A stretch of 64,000 nt of DNA. It comes from Eumeta japonica (lineage: Eukaryota > Arthropoda > Insecta > Lepidoptera > Psychidae). Both the position numbers and the translations under genes were made by a program. Position 1 is the first letter of the stretch, and each line of letters begins with the position of its first letter. Under the pieces are notes generated by a model, which was not told the origin of the DNA, did not search any database, and worked only from the letters and a program-made list of their open reading frames with translations. The stretch lies in contig BGZK01000018.1 of the NCBI GenBank assembly GCA_005406025.1, positions 558,001 through 622,000 of the forward strand, given 5' to 3'. Of the stretch, positions 22,395 to 35,674 are shown in pieces.

Positions 22395-22875
22395 AAAAAT
22401 TTGGTTGCCTGTAAAGTCGGTATACGGGCGAAAGTTTTACGTGACAACGACTTTGAATGGTAAAATCATTTTAATGTGAATATTCATTCGTATAGTAGGA
22501 AGAAGGATGAAATAATAGTAACAATTTAAAACATTTATTTATACAAAGAATTATATTTAAAACATTAATTTATACAAAGAATCTCGCACTGAATTTCATA
22601 TTAACAAAATTTTATTTTTACCTTTACACATACATACGTATTTATATACAAATATACATACAATAACTTGCAATACATTTGCAAGCTATGCACTAATTCT
22701 CTAGTGCTGCGCGCGCGGCAGACCGATCATAGTTGAGTGGGAGAGAGACGCAAGGCATTCGGCGGGCCTCTCTCTCGTTCGGTGACTCATCGTTACGTTA
22801 CCGAGCGTTACACTTTTTCATAAGTGACTCCCAGCCGCAACCTAATTTAAGACGTTGTCACGTCAATAACATATA
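22395..22875. repeat. Probable mobile element of unknown type
   Basis: ACGTGACAACG at 22439-22449 is exactly inverted at 22853-22863. Between them lie a tandem pair of TAAAACATT-ATTTATACAAAGAAT units (about 22,526-22,582) and a GC-rich block (22,705-22,820) with GTGGGAGAGAGACGCAAGGC and GCCTCTCTCTCGTTCGGTGA. Unique AT-rich DNA on both sides suggests one inserted unit of about 0.48 kb. Type and exact ends are unknown. Confidence 0.35.
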
Positions 22876-24146
22876 TTCACTGTACGTATATATTAATTTT
22901 CTATAAATTAATAAAAACAAAATGAATATAAATGAAAATTACGCGCATGTTCCAATATTATCAAAGTTTTTGGATCATATAAAATACGATGTTTATTAAT
23001 TTATCAAACACAAAAGCGATTCCATCTAAACTAAAGCTTGTGAATTTCATTACCTTTGTGTATTCAATACGTGTGCTGATTGAAACGAGATAGAATTTTT
23101 TTCGAATCGGCTAAAGCTTTCTTGCTTTTTATTATTAAATTAAACTCTGTCACATCACAAGTATACACACAAAATACGCACATATTTTTATAGCTCTTTG
23201 ACCACGTTCAAATGTTTTTGACACCGGCCTTGACGCAAATATTACGTCAAACGTGTCCAAACTCCGTAATTATTTAAGCGGTTTCGCGGCCGGAATGCGT
23301 CCTTTGCACAACGCATCGCCGTTGCACCGCAAATGCGCTTCTGTGTTCTCATTGTGACTGTATTCACTTTGTAATCCGAGTGACTATATATGTTATTAAT
23401 TACGGAAATAGAAAAATATGCACTAAATAAATAGTTCTCAAAATAAACATATGTATAATATATATAATATGAAAAAGGTAAATAAACAAAGAATTTTTTT
23501 AACGTGTTGATAAAAGACTATTTTGAATGTTATTTAAGGTTTGATTCAGGCCTTATCTAGATTTTTAAAAATAAGCGGGAGGTTCAGAATGCGACTGCTT
23601 TTATCCCTATTATTCGATTTCTTTTGCTCCAATGAACCAAATGTCATGTTTATTTTATTGTAACAAGGCTAACTAACACTTCTTATTAGTTTCCTATGAG
23701 AATTCAAAAATTCAGATGAAATAATTAAATCGAAAATGCTTGTATACCTATTTCTTAACGATATAATTGCTTTAATAAACTTGATACAAACACTTAAAAA
23801 AATTAATCGAATCTTGATCTTGGAAGACCTCGGAAGTCCACCAGTACTTGAAGTGAAAGAAGTCTATGAGCCGAAAAAATAAGAAATAAAAATGTATATT
23901 TTCGAGAATCTGGCATAAAAGTAACTGGGCTGATACAGGAAATAAGTGCCGATCAGGTATCGAAAGCTGTCAGCAAAATTTATTAACACCAGGTAATAAT
24001 GAATTTAAACAGTAATTTTAATTAATTAAACAGGGCCAGATGAAGTTCTATCAGATGTATGCAAAGCTCCTAGACTCGAATGGTTGGCGAGAAATTTTTA
24101 TTCGATCTTAAATGAAATCTGAATGATGGCGTCAAATTTTCTTTTT
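22876..24146. other. No gene recognised
   Basis: AT-rich, with a short GC-richer segment at 23,278-23,345. No coding signature. Confidence 0.35.
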
Positions 24147-24500
24147 AGGGCTCCGTACCTAGAAAGGAAAAAGGAACCCTTATAGGATCATTTCGTCGTC
24201 TGTCTGTTCGTCCGTCTGTTAACAAATTTTTCAGGTTTGCGTGGAAGTATCAACATAAAATTAGTATGGAATCTCTTGGAGCTGTAAAAAATTAAGGTTT
24301 TAGTCAACGTAGAAAAAATACGGTCATTTTCACTTTATATTTTATACTGAATCTCGCAAGCAAATCTAAACTTATAACGAACTTCTCATTGACCAAGAAT
24401 CATGAAATTTGGTAACAAGAAAGGTTTTACTGTATAAGTAAAGGAAAAACATCAGGAAATCGTATCTTTGTAGTTATATGACAAAAACAAATCCTTTTTG
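24147..24500 (+). repeat. Dispersed AGGGTTCYG repeat, copy b
   Basis: AGGGCTCCGTACC, GGAACCCTTATAGGATCATT and a TCTGTCTGTTCGTCC run open it. The interior matches copy a (4961-5440) in scattered blocks, including ATCATGAAATTTGG and TAAAGGAAAAA. Same strand as the other copies. No coding capacity. Confidence 0.6.
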
Positions 24501-25399
24501 ATTACAAACTTGCATTGAGGTAGTGTACAGACCGTAATCTATAATGGGATAACATTTTTTGAACTTTTGTTATGAAAACTTGATTTTTTCAAAAATTCGG
24601 ATATATTAAAATAAAATAGAAAAATGTTTTAAAAAAAACAGTTTTGTATTCCCGGGACCGATACCTTGCCAGTATCGTTATCGCAAAACATGCAAAAGTC
24701 ATCGAGACTCTTGATAAGTGTAATATAAACGTAATTACGTATGTAATAATCAAGTTTAGACGGCATCCTCAGGATGGGAGTTCTAATTGTCCGGTGTTTT
24801 ACTTCTAATAAAACAAAGAACACTATAGTGACTGTGCCAACTAGGGGGTTATTGAATCAGCATTTCAGAATCTCTGGCTCGTATGAAAAACCATACTTAA
24901 GAACAGCGTTCCATTTTGAGAGTTGAAAGAGCGAGACAGTTATAATGTTTCGCTATGGAAAATAATGTATTATATATCTCGCTCTCATCCTGACATGGAA
25001 CATCACATGAGTGTCTTTTATTATTACGTACGTTAAGGTCTCGGAAAGTATATATTTCATAATGATAGTATTACACGATTGTTATTTATATTTCAAATCG
25101 TACTTTGTTTACGATTTTAAAACATCATCAATCGATTCAGTTAAACTTCTTATAGAAGAGATCGACTCGATGAAGGGGATTTTCAAAATAGACATGGTTC
25201 TTGATGAGTATAGCGAGCACTAATGTTGGTGGTAATGAAATAACATAGAAAATCAGACGCATATCGCACATTAGTGAAAGAAATGTATAAATTCTACAGT
25301 ACCCGAGTGTAAAACTTTTAATAAAACGGTCAAACTAAGAGAAGATATGGTTTTGTTGGAGCTCAGTACTCAACCTTCTACTTCCAACCTAGTTATGGA
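24501..25399. other. No gene recognised
   Basis: AT-rich. Short frames at 24,629-24,823 (minus) and 25,011-25,223 (plus) have no domain. Confidence 0.35.
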
Positions 25400-25406
25400 C
25401 CATCAT

Positions 25407-25481
25407 ACCAGAAACATGGAATCGTCTGTCCCAAAGCGTCTATTACACAGATATATGAACCTACGACTTCAAAGAGTTATC
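25407..25481 (+). pseudogene. Possible LINE C-terminal scrap
   Basis: One frame reads PETWNRLSQSVYYTDI, a stop, then TYDFKELS. The WNxLPxxV...YDxxxFK arrangement is typical of the C-terminal tail of LINE polyproteins. With a stop and no further motifs this is a weak call. Confidence 0.22.
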
Positions 25482-26572
25482 CTACTATGAAAAAAGCGCT
25501 TCAAATTGGAAGTAAGACTGAATATCTTTAGCTTCAGCAATCATCCCAATACCTGTTCACGCTGGTTTGCGCCGGTTCACGCTGGCTCAGTATGGGTGAG
25601 AGGCTCCCACCGCTGTCACGATTCAGAAGCGAGGACCACAAAAAGTAAATGAAAATATTATAATGAGTGCAACCAGTCTAGACGAAGTTAGAGACGGGTG
25701 TGTTAAAGGAACGTTCGAGGTCACGCCGATCAGTGATAATCTGACGGCTTACGAAGACTAGAATGAAAAGGAGGTTGTGGATAAGGATTAAATATATATA
25801 AAGCATAATTAACACAGCAAATGTACGGCATGTCCGTCCTTTCGTCTGTCTGTCTATCTGCCTGTTCGCTCCTTCGATCAGAGATTTTTTGTACTAGAAA
25901 GCTATAATATGATAAATGTATATATATGAATCACGCCGACGAAGCTGTAGAATAAAATGTTGAAAAAAAATATTTTTAGAGTATCTCTCCTGCACATAAA
26001 GTGGGCATGAATTTTTTTTTTCGTCTATCCCACGTTATAGAGTATCGTTGGATAGCTCATTCAGAAACATTGCAGGTATATTGTCAAAACGATATTACAA
26101 TTTAGCGATCCGTTTGCGATATATTAAGCTTTAAAATGCTAAGTTTTGTTTCGCCCCAAGTGTCCCCTCACTAGTTAAATGGTTATTCTTAAATATGTGG
26201 AAAAATTCACTGTTATAGTTTATAAAGAAGTTAAAAGGAAAATGATTACAGCTAAGTAGGCTTTACACCCTAACGAATAATATTTGATCGACTTATAACA
26301 TGTACTTAAAAAAGTTAAAAGCAAAATTTTGTACATATGCCATTGATAATTCATTAGATGATGTTGTTAGTTGTGGAGAAAACGTAGTAAATATAAGTTT
26401 ATGAACCATGTGAATTTATGGAAACATAAAACCAAAACGTCCTAGACTCCGATTCTATGTGCGTCCGTTTTAAGACGTTATTAACTGTTAGAACCCGAAT
26501 TCAATTAATATATTCATAACATCACACAAAAGGCCCCCTCCTACATCACTGAAGGATATTATGACGGGCACC
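25482..26572. other. No gene recognised
   Basis: GTTCACGCTGG appears twice close together near 25,560-25,590. A CYGTCTGTCTGTCTATCTGC run near 25,840-25,865 resembles the pyrimidine run of the AGGGTTCYG family without its opening. Confidence 0.3.
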
Positions 26573-26622
26573 TACGGAACGCTACACTGCGCGTGGCCTG
26601 ACACGCACTTAGCCGGTTTTTT
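26573..26622 (+). repeat. Possible 3' end of an AGGGTTCYG-family repeat, copy e
   Basis: TACGGAACGC.. GCGTGGCCTGACACGCACTT, AGCCGGTTTTTTG matches in layout the end of this repeat family (copy c ends GGTCCGACATGCTCTTGGCA followed by a T run). It is on the plus strand like the others. The body upstream is not recognisable. Confidence 0.35.
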
Positions 26623-27381
26623 GAAGCCTTAATGTGAGGTCAAAATTTTTAATATTTGGAAGAAGATAAAAAAATAAATTTTTATGCATAAGAAGAAAAC
26701 ACTCGTTTGGTAGATATTCAGTATTTATATTTAGGTTACACAATAACTTAATTTACGCTGTTAAAGCCCTATTACGAAATTTTGAATTAAAAGCGTACTT
26801 TATGCCAGCTCCAATTAATTCAATAGAAACAGTTATTCGGTTGCTGCAACCGCGAAATGCGCTTCCTGCGTTGGTAAACGATTAGCAATTGGTATTATGA
26901 TGCCATTCTGAGCCTACTCGTAAAAGGCTTACGTACATGATGGTGTGCATAATTTTAATGATTTTACATTAATTACTCTCTTACTGGGTAACTGGACTGG
27001 CAAACGTTATACGATAGGTATAGAAGTTGTTGTATAAGGTTACTTTCGTATATAGAGTACGCACTTTTGATGTGGTTATTCCCTTTTAAGGTTCCTCACT
27101 AACTTTTGATTGTGATAAATCTACATAAGCCACAGTATCCATGTCATATAAGACTATGTAATGAAATCTTTGTTCAACTCAAAAGAAGAATATATACCTA
27201 CCTTACTGCATAGATATTAAATCTAATGTACAAAAATATTGGGCGTTTTTAAAATCCCGTTCTATTCGACTGGTATTAATTAAAAAAAAAAACTCTCGGC
27301 AACATTAAATCAATGCAATGCTATCCTGTCTGTCTTCAAATATACTATAGGAATAAAAAAGTACCAGTTTAGTCACCTGCC
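26623..27381. other. No gene recognised
   Basis: AT-rich, no signature. Confidence 0.35.
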
Positions 27382-27498
27382 GGCCTAGCATAACGTCTTA
27401 GACAAGTCTCTCTACGGGACTGTAACTTTCGCCTATCACATTAGAGCTAGTAGGATAGCCCTATAGAGAGATTTTTGTCTATGGTGTCATGCTAAGCC
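27382..27498. mobile_element. Short hairpin MITE
   Basis: GGCCTAGCATAACGTCTTAG at the left pairs with the inverted right end (complement reads GGCTTAGCATGACACCATAG). Pairing continues inward through TAGACAA and CTCTCTA, leaving about 40 unpaired central bases. The 117-bp unit is a miniature inverted-repeat element of unknown superfamily. No clear target duplication. Confidence 0.65.
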
Positions 27499-30400
27499 CA
27501 CTGGATACGATGAATTAAAACAAACTGACAAAATAAATCTATAGAGCGAACGTGTGTGATGGCTAGTGGCGCCCTAGGAAATTTTATACAGACCAAATTG
27601 GTGACACATTGGAGGAAGGTCAAATTTTAAGCAACAGAAACTGAAGAGTTTGCACGAAACGATTGATCCATGTTAGCGAAGAGAGGGAGATATGCGAAGA
27701 CCATGTGGAAGCCTGCGGGCTTTAATTGCCTTTCCGGGAGACGGGCTTGGATTTGTGTGTGTAAAAAAAATGCGTTCATCGTCTGTCTGTACGTTTACAG
27801 ATCTCCGGGAAAAAATATTGCGTCTCATTGAAACGTTTTCGTAATTATTTTTGAGAATCCTAAAACGGACACACAACATTTTATATTTAACGTCCTAAGA
27901 TAATGGAGTAGCTCGGCTCGGCGAGAGGAGGAAGTGAGTATTGTGGGTCCGAGAACAAGATCGTATGCCCCCGATACGGGGACACGCAAATCGCCAGCCG
28001 CGTCGTGCAGTGGCGAAAATACAGCTGTCGCCAACGCGACACTGAAGAGATTACATAAACAGATCTTAAATATTCTATGGTCTATGCAAATTGATATCTC
28101 TAATTGTTAATAAGTACTAGCAGATAACATCTTTCACAAGTTTTTCACTGTGACAAAACAGATAATATATAATTTCTGCAGATTGTCTACGTTTATATCA
28201 TAAGTGACCAGTCTTTAAAGAATAGTAAATTTATAATACAACGATAGTTAAATATGTTTACTGGAATGTTTTCACTATTTAAAATTAGAAATTTCAGGGA
28301 AAATGCTTCCAATTCGATTGCCTTCTTAACATAATTTGATATAGTATTTTTTAAAAGTAATTATTGTTATAGCATATACCTATAATCGTTATTATACATT
28401 ACTTTTAAAACACCGCAATTGATTAAATTAATTTACTTGCAACTGGCTCACCAGTTCTTAATGAATTTTATTTGATTAAATACTATATTATACCTATTAA
28501 TTTTTACTTACAACTACATATCAATTTTATTTAAATAAATTTAATTTAATTATGATGCAATAATGATCTGAGGACCTTCTAATAAAATTAGATTTATTTG
28601 ATTGTTTTAATGTATCATTTGTCAAAATTTTACATAAAAATATTTAGAATAATTTCCAGTACTAACAGACAATGTTAACAACTAAATACATATTTAGTTG
28701 CCTAAATGAACGAAAAACTAAATGGTCTAACAATATTTATGCATTAATATTCCTTGTAAATATTTTTAATAACAAGTAGTTTCGGCGAACCACAAACATT
28801 AATGCACGTCCAGCGGTCACCTCTTTGTCTGTCAAAAATTTGCTCCACTACGATTCTGACACAGATGACTTATTTACGACCGCATCTGCATCGCAGTGCA
28901 ATGAATGTGGAAATTAAAACTGTTATGCTCTAATACTTCGTCTATTGTTTGCGAAGAAAGCAACTAACTACTTTATGTAAACAAAGTATCTCACCGGTCG
29001 CCGATTATTGTACGTGCTGAATGGAATTGCCCCATAAATGCAACAATGGCGCGAAGATGTGGAAACTTCAGATTAGACGGTCCGGCCACTTACACCTATC
29101 AATTAAAGATATGTACACGGACGATTAGAAGTAGAAGAACAATAGCACATCACATGCATACGAATGTGCAGTCTCTGGGAGGCTAGATTGTGCAAACACA
29201 ATCCGAATGATGGGTACGAATTAAAAAGTTAGTTCGATAATTGTAATATTTATTTATATATGAAATGCGGTAGTCACTCCAAGATGCATTTCGAATTGAT
29301 CACTAGCGAGTTATAACAATTATTGTCATTACACAATCATACATATAGTACAATATATATTAACGTACTGTAGTATGTTACTGTATATTGGTACTAACGA
29401 TATTTAGAAAATGATTTATGCTTTAAGAGATGAGGATATCTCTGCATTAATTATTTATTATTTGTGTATACAACTTGGTATACAATCGGAACAATTTAGC
29501 ATTCAATTAAATGATCATTCATGATTTTATTTTACCCTTAAAACGACTAACATTGCACGTTACTGCGTTTCATTTGCGAGCTATGAAAAGTCATGGATTA
29601 AGAGCCGTGAATGCCAAATACGAATTAGGTGAGCCTTTTTGAGCATTAACTAAAATGGATTAATGAAAAAAAACATCAAATTAAGTTAACTGAGTATTAA
29701 GGATACACAAAAACATAATTTTTAATTAAAATAAAAACATATCTTGAACATATTACAGCATTACATTATACATATTTATGTACTTTTCATCGATCACCCA
29801 ATGCTCAACCTAAAATTATGTTAATAAAAAATTGTCTCAATGTATATTTTTTAAGGTATTTATTTTATTGTCTCCAAATTTCAGTAGAGAATAAAAATTG
29901 CGACGTACTAAGTCTGTTTTACGTTCAAATTTATATTCAAATAGGTCTTCAACAAAATAAGAACATTTTATATATTTAACAAAATAGCTTTTAAGAACTT
30001 TATTTATTAGACTTTATTAGATTAGATGGATTACTGTGACGATGTCATTCTTAATATAATATTTTTCACGCCAGTCACTATGGCTATAAAACGCTTTACT
30101 CTATTTATTTTAGTGCATTAAGTTAAATAGAGTAGAAGGTATTGGCTCATATTATGTGATATTGGCCCAGTCGTTTCAGAAATATTCGATGCCATTTTCT
30201 CATTGAGTTGTCAGAAAGGTTATTTGAATCATAAAAGTGTAATTCGACATATTGTAATTTTTTTGTATTGGTGTTTGAACAAGAAAAATAATTAAAATTA
30301 AACACATATTTTTTAAATATATCTCTTAACTATATTTTCAAGCTATCTCAATTAAATATTTTTTAAGGTGTTTATTGAAAAAATAATATGTGTATGCGCG

Positions 30401-30709
30401 CTAATTTAATAAATTCTTGACAATTTAGCGATATTTGTTGTTAAAAAACATTCATTTATTTACACACGGTTTTTGCTTATCTTTTGGAAAATAAACTTAA
30501 GCTTAGAACTAAAAATTTGTAAATGTTCTAGTTTATATGCTAATAAAACAGATATTTCAATATGTATGAGTTTATGAAAGAAAGCATTTCAATTGGGTTT
30601 TTAGTGATATCTTAAAGTAAAGTTTGTGAAAATATTATATGTATAATGAAAATCGTTTCACCAACACTTTACCCAATAGGGTTCTTAAATATATATAAGA
30701 TTAAAACTT
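27499..30709. other. No gene recognised
   Basis: Long AT-rich stretch. TTTTAAAAGTAAT near 28,350 is inverted near 28,397, a minor hairpin. A GC-richer piece at 27,900-28,050 and another at 28,985-29,090 show no domain. Nothing else is supported. Confidence 0.35.
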
Positions 30710-31034
30710 TTTGGCCCGGTTTCGAACAAAACGGATTCGGTCACGGCTCCAATTTGTACGGTGGCGGTATTAGATATCAAAGTGGGCCGGGAGCAGAATC
30801 GAGAGCTGGTACCGAAATCGAAATTCAGAACAGTAGTGTGGTCGAAACTACACGAGAGACCGGTATTAGAATCAATGTGACAAATCAAATCAGAATGTGA
30901 CCGGGATTAAAATCAGAAATAGTACCGGGAGCAGAATTGAAAGCAGGAACGTAGAGTGACAATAAAAATTTTCAAAGTAAAAGATGATAAAGCACATAAT
31001 ATATAATTGCGAGCGAAAAGCCGCGAGAAGATAG
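30710..31034 (+). repeat. Non-autonomous Helitron-like repeat, copy 4
   Basis: A purine-rich interior of degenerate GAATCG/CCGGGA units (30,720-30,950) runs to ATTGCGAGCGAAAAGCCGCG and AGAAGATAG followed by T. The AGCCGCG plus CTRR-like end (here ATAG) matches the family end seen at 16.06 and 55.80 kb. The 84-codon frame over it is a by-product of the purine repeat. Confidence 0.38.
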
Positions 31035-31149
31035 TTAGCTATATATATATACTTAAAACGAAAGGGATTTTCATTTTGCCCGAACATCAGTTAAAAACTA
31101 CTCACAGAACCTATCGGCCTGGGACTGACGCGGAATGGTCTGTAGATGA

Positions 31150-31460
31150 TTTTAGGCTATTATAAATGTAAAAATATGTTTGTTTGTGTGTTAGTCTGCT
31201 AATGGCTTAACGGATTGTAATCGAAATTTACGTAGAGGTAGATTATGCCTCGAATACGACATATGACCACCATTATGTAAAATAAATGTAACCCGTTAAA
31301 ATAGTAATTTGTTTTTACTAAGATCCATCAAAGGGAGGTCCAAGATCGATTAAGGGACTGTAATTGAAATAGAGACCGGAATCGGAAATGGACTAGACAA
31401 GGGGACAAAAATTGATATCGAGTATAGAACCGAATTAGGGATTATAATTTTCAAGGAAAT
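31150..31460 (+). repeat. Dispersed repeat opening CTATTATAAATGTAAAA
   Basis: CTATTATAAATGTAAAAATA and a TTTGTTTGTGTG run begin it. A similar opening (CATTATAAATGTAAAAGTGC) begins the repeat at 59.13 kb, and a diverged one (TATTAAAAATGCAAAAGTAA) lies at 52.07 kb. Downstream is the same purine-rich material (GAGACCGGAATCGGAAATGG). It is probably the 5' part of the same small Helitron-like family. The 3' end is not recognisable. Confidence 0.38.
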
Positions 31461-31818
31461 CGACCGATCTCCTCGAGCATATTTGAATCATAAAAAAATC
31501 ATAGCTAATTTGTAATATACGCGCAGCAAAACGGGCGATATAACCACTAATATAAGAAATAATCTAGTTTTATTATTTAAATGAAAATTAAATACTTATA
31601 TAGTGAAAGTAAAAAACAATAAAAGATTGTTAAAGTATCACATGAAACATATATCTTTCTAATTTTCAAATAACGGTTTGGAAAAATATTTCCTTTTAGC
31701 CTTATTTTCCATTAAAGTTAACACAGGAACATAAGAAGTGACAGTGATCTGATTCGAATGTGTATTTGATCATAATGTTACAAAAGTACGAAATAATAGT
31801 GCTTTTTGTTACATATTT
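31461..31818. other. No gene recognised
   Basis: AT-rich, no signature. Confidence 0.35.
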
Positions 31819-32580
31819 AGGGTTCTGAGCCAAAATGGCAAAAGCGGAACCCTTATAATATCGTCACGTCCTTTAGTCCGCCCGTCTGTGTGTTAGGCAT
31901 TTTGTTCAAAAACTACAAGACGTATATTAATGAAATTCAGAGTATAGATGTCTTGTGTAAGCTGATACTTAGTTTAGTGGTTAAACAACAATAATTATTT
32001 TTAGGGTGGGGGGGGCACTTTATATATGTAAAAGAAGCTGAATTTTTTTTTCAGCAAACATCAACATAGTATGCATATTTCGATAGTTTTTTTTAAACAC
32101 ACTCTAAGGTTTTAAGCAATTTTTTCGATTAAGTGTATAATTTCAAAAATAATCCCTCCGAAACTTGGAAAAATTGTGTTCCCCTCTATTTTCTAAGCCG
32201 TATGTCAAAAAACATAAAAAACGAAGGTAATACTTAATAAACACTTCCAACAAAAATTATTTTGAACATTATCTGATGTACCGTTTTTGAGTTATTGACG
32301 AAAAACAGCGCTTTTCAACAAAAGGCTGTAAATTCCATGAAGATACGCTCTTTTGCTGATGCACTTTGGTTTACACTAGTTTAATAGTAATAGTCGACAT
32401 ACCTAATTGTTTTCATAGTTATAGGTGACTAAAGCGCTCATAACTATTATGTGCGGGAACATGGAAAAAGTGTAACAACGTATTTTTATAATCTGTAGTG
32501 CATTTCCTTGTGATAATGGCTTCTGAACCATTGATGATGGTGATAATGAGCACGGTCCGACATGCTCTTGGCAAGTTTTT
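31819..32580 (+). repeat. Dispersed AGGGTTCYG repeat, copy c
   Basis: Opens AGGGTTCTGAGCC, with GCGGAACCCTTATA. It aligns along its whole length with copy d at 42.08 kb, including ACTACAAGA-GTATAT-GATGAAAT, GTTTTTGAGTTATTG, CATGAAGATACGCT, TTTAATAGTAATAGTCGACA and the end GGTCCGACATG. Copies c and d form a subfamily distinct from a and b. No coding capacity. About 760 bases. Confidence 0.65.
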
Positions 32581-34199
32581 GTTTAACGTAAAACAATTTA
32601 CGTAGTTAAATGCGAATTAATACGCAGAAAGGGTACTGTTATAAGTGAAATATAAATAATTGCGTTTAGAAAATACTATTATGTAATGTTTTGTTGACAA
32701 TGTTTTCAATATTTTATGTACAGTAAAAAAAAACAGGAAAGAACGTAATTTTATGGCAAAAATGCAAGAACGTAATTGAAATGCAAAAATGAAATAATAA
32801 ACATTTGTTTTTTAGCTTTATTTTATAAAAATTAAAGGCGTAAAGACACGGATGGTAAAAGGAAAACGACCTCGAATTGTTGTACGAACGGGTCTTTACT
32901 GGGTCCTGTCCCGAAACAAAAAATAATAATTAATATTCGGTAACAATTATTTCAAAGTATATATAAGTCGTTTCGTGACGTGTATACTCTGCTTTAAATG
33001 AAATGCCGCTGCAGTTACAGTATTCGAAATTAAAGTACCTATTATTAAACGCCTTGGCCCAGTTAATTGTTACGATACGGCAGACAGAATATACGGCATT
33101 AGGCTGCATCGGACTTTCAAAATGTATCGAATGTATCTTTAGAGTATTAAGTTCAAAAGACGGTATAAACTTGCTACGCGTCGTATTAAGTTATGTTGAA
33201 CTAATATTATTGTTCTGTCGTACATTTTTTTGTGTATGAAAATTTACTTCTTGAAATGACACGCGGTAAATGATTACGTTTTTTAAATATTCACATAACG
33301 TTATAGACGCAGACTTCAGTTTGAAAATGGGACTCGGGAAATAGTCAAAATGTCTTCCATTTCTTCTTATTTTTTTTTCGCTGTATGAAATATTTAGAAG
33401 TAGTTTGTCGAATAGGTTGTCAAATAATCTACAGACAAGTGTAGAAAGAGGAGCCGAGAACGTCGCTCATTTTTAGCGCTTACGCCCTTTCTTTGATGAT
33501 GATACGTCTTTTTCCACGTTATCCCAAACATTATGACAATGCCCATTAACTTTGTGTGTGCTGCTGAAGAACAAATAGAATCAGACACGCGAAAGGTTAT
33601 ATTTCTTAAAAACCTTTTTCGGTGACCACTCGCAGCCACCACTGCATGATTTTTGGTATTACTAAAAAAATAACATCTTTTAACACAAATAGGTGTTGAT
33701 ACATAATTTTACATCCATATTTAGTGTTGATTTTTTTTTGAAAAAGTGTCACAGAGAAATATGGTCGTACCAGACGAATGAGTAGAACGAAAAGCTATTA
33801 AAGACCATTTTGACCTTTCATTTAGGAAAGGGAGTCTAAATTCTGTCATGAAGTAGATATTCATATTTACTGTATTTTGTAAGAAAAATGAAACCTAAAA
33901 CGAAATTTATCGTTTGTTACATAGAAGGCACTAGTTTCTCTATCTATGAATCTATTTTCAATCCAATTTTCTAAATTATAATTTTCATTTGATGAGTTTT
34001 GAGGTGAAAGGTTGTGTTTGTGTGAGGGACCGGGAGTGTGCGTAAATAAGGGTATGGTCGTGTGACAAATTTTCATTGTTTAACGTATAGGTAGCAATAT
34101 TTTTTGAATTCGGAGAACTTAAAGAGGTATATGCGTCGGCGGAGAGCCTCGGGGTGGGCCTGCTTTTCAAATTTTTTTCTCACTTTCCAAAAATATCGG
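32581..34199. other. No gene recognised
   Basis: A TATATATAAG near 32,957 precedes a 78-codon frame at 33,003-33,239 that has no domain. The leader would be only about a dozen bases, so I do not call it. The rest is AT-rich. Confidence 0.3.
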
Positions 34200-34335
34200 C
34201 TACATCTCACGGCGATCGGTCGCAGCGAGCCAGCATTACCGCGGAGTTCGGTCGGCGTCGGTCATTGTCGGTTACGTCGGACCCGCATACGGACGAATCG
34301 ATTCGAGTTGCATCATATAACCTAAACGGACTCGA
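34200..34335. other. CpG-rich patch
   Basis: CpG-dense DNA (GATCGGTCGCAGCGAGCCAG, TCGGTCGGCGTCGGTCATTG). The plus strand is open in two frames, one containing IRVASYNLNGLENS, which recalls the start of LINE endonucleases (xxxYNxNGL), but nothing supports it further. Possible promoter or decayed LINE. Confidence 0.25.
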
Positions 34336-35513
34336 GAATTCGAAGCGCCATCTATGGTAGTACAGAACGAGTTAACGCCGTCGTCCGATCGGCGAAGGCG
34401 AGGTATTTGATGAGTGTTGGGTATTACACAACAAATATTTTGATCACATTGTCAAAGAAGGCAACGATTACTGGGTGGTTTGTTATTGAAAAATAAACTT
34501 TGTATCGAATTATTTGAAGTACTCAAATGTGCAATGTGACAATTCATGGATTATTTTTTTCGTAGACCATTAGTACATCTCTGTGCTGTACATCATTTTT
34601 GGTATCAAGCAAGTGAAAACTTTTAAGTTTAACATTTTACTTTAAAAGTTGTTGCTGTGTCTGGTTTTAATCACTTGTCTAGCAAGCTTGTGAATTAATA
34701 TTATTTAAGAACATAGTGAGATTTTTTTTTTAACGGAAGAAACATTCAGTGACATCGATAGTCTGTTTACGTCGATTTTGATTTTTTAATTAGATTTCAT
34801 TTTGATTACATATTTATAAGTTCAATTTGGAATTAGCCGTCAAACCAGAAGCATTCAAATTCAAAGTGGGTAGTATTCGAAAACGAAAACTAATAGGTAA
34901 ATCCTTAACATGTTTATCAATAATTATTTTATTAACAAGTAGCTGTTTTTATGGTTCCAGTTGTTAGATATAGATTGAACACTCTTCGTTTTCTGCATTG
35001 AGCAATGACATTTTTAATCATATTTACTGAAAATTTTCTTATAAATAATTAGCTGTGTCCATGCCTCTACTAATGTCGAAAAGAATCAATTCTATCATGT
35101 TTTTTTCTATTTTTACGCTCTATGTCAAATAATCTATTAATAGATTACTTTATTAACAATATTAATAAGTACCTACGGCAGTGGCTCCGACCGGATGGAT
35201 TTATGATGTAACGCTTGATTATTTATATCAAGCGATCTCTTTTTAACCTATAATTCCGAGTCTATATCATTTGATTCTATCATTATTTATTGATTCTTTA
35301 TTTTCGTCGTAATATCTAACACGAAATTAAGCGAAAACTAAAGGTTTTCGTTTTTAGTGCGTGTAAAGATTACGTACTTCATTATATTTTTTTATTCATT
35401 TTAGATTGGGATATTTATCGTATTCACCGCCTAATGCCGAATGGGGGTTGTGAGCGACCATTACCAGTTTTTGCGATGAGCATGTCCAGAACCGACGACT
35501 TTGCGTATAGGAG
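34336..35513. other. No gene recognised
   Basis: AT-rich, no signature. Confidence 0.35.
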
Positions 35514-35674
35514 AACCTACGGAACTCTGCCGCTGTGAAGTTAGTCACGAAAGTGTCGCAATGGCATGGCAAATAGCAACGCGGGGAGAAGAAAGAAGGG
35601 TCGGGGATCGTTGAACCTGCGCGATACATCATTCACACGCAACTCAGAGCGGCAGCGTTTCGTGCGTTATACTA
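35514..35674 (-). repeat. Dispersed GC-richer repeat, copy A
   Basis: Aligns with 56,431-56,585 on the same strand: CGGAA-TCTGCCGC-TGAAGTTAGTCACGAA-GTGTCGCA, later AGAAGGGTCGGGGA, CTGCGCGATACATCATTC and GTTTCGTGCGTTATACT. On the minus strand both copies read similar peptides (here GSTIPDPSFFSP and DTFVTNFTAAEFR), which suggests either shared descent from coding DNA or simply shared nucleotide sequence. Type unknown. Confidence 0.5.

Noticed and set aside
33003..33239. 78-codon frame after TATATATAAG
   Set aside because: The implied leader would be about a dozen bases and the peptide has no recognisable feature.
34104..34360. LINE endonuclease start (SYNLNG motif)
   Set aside because: A single short motif in CpG-rich DNA, with no following catalytic motifs.
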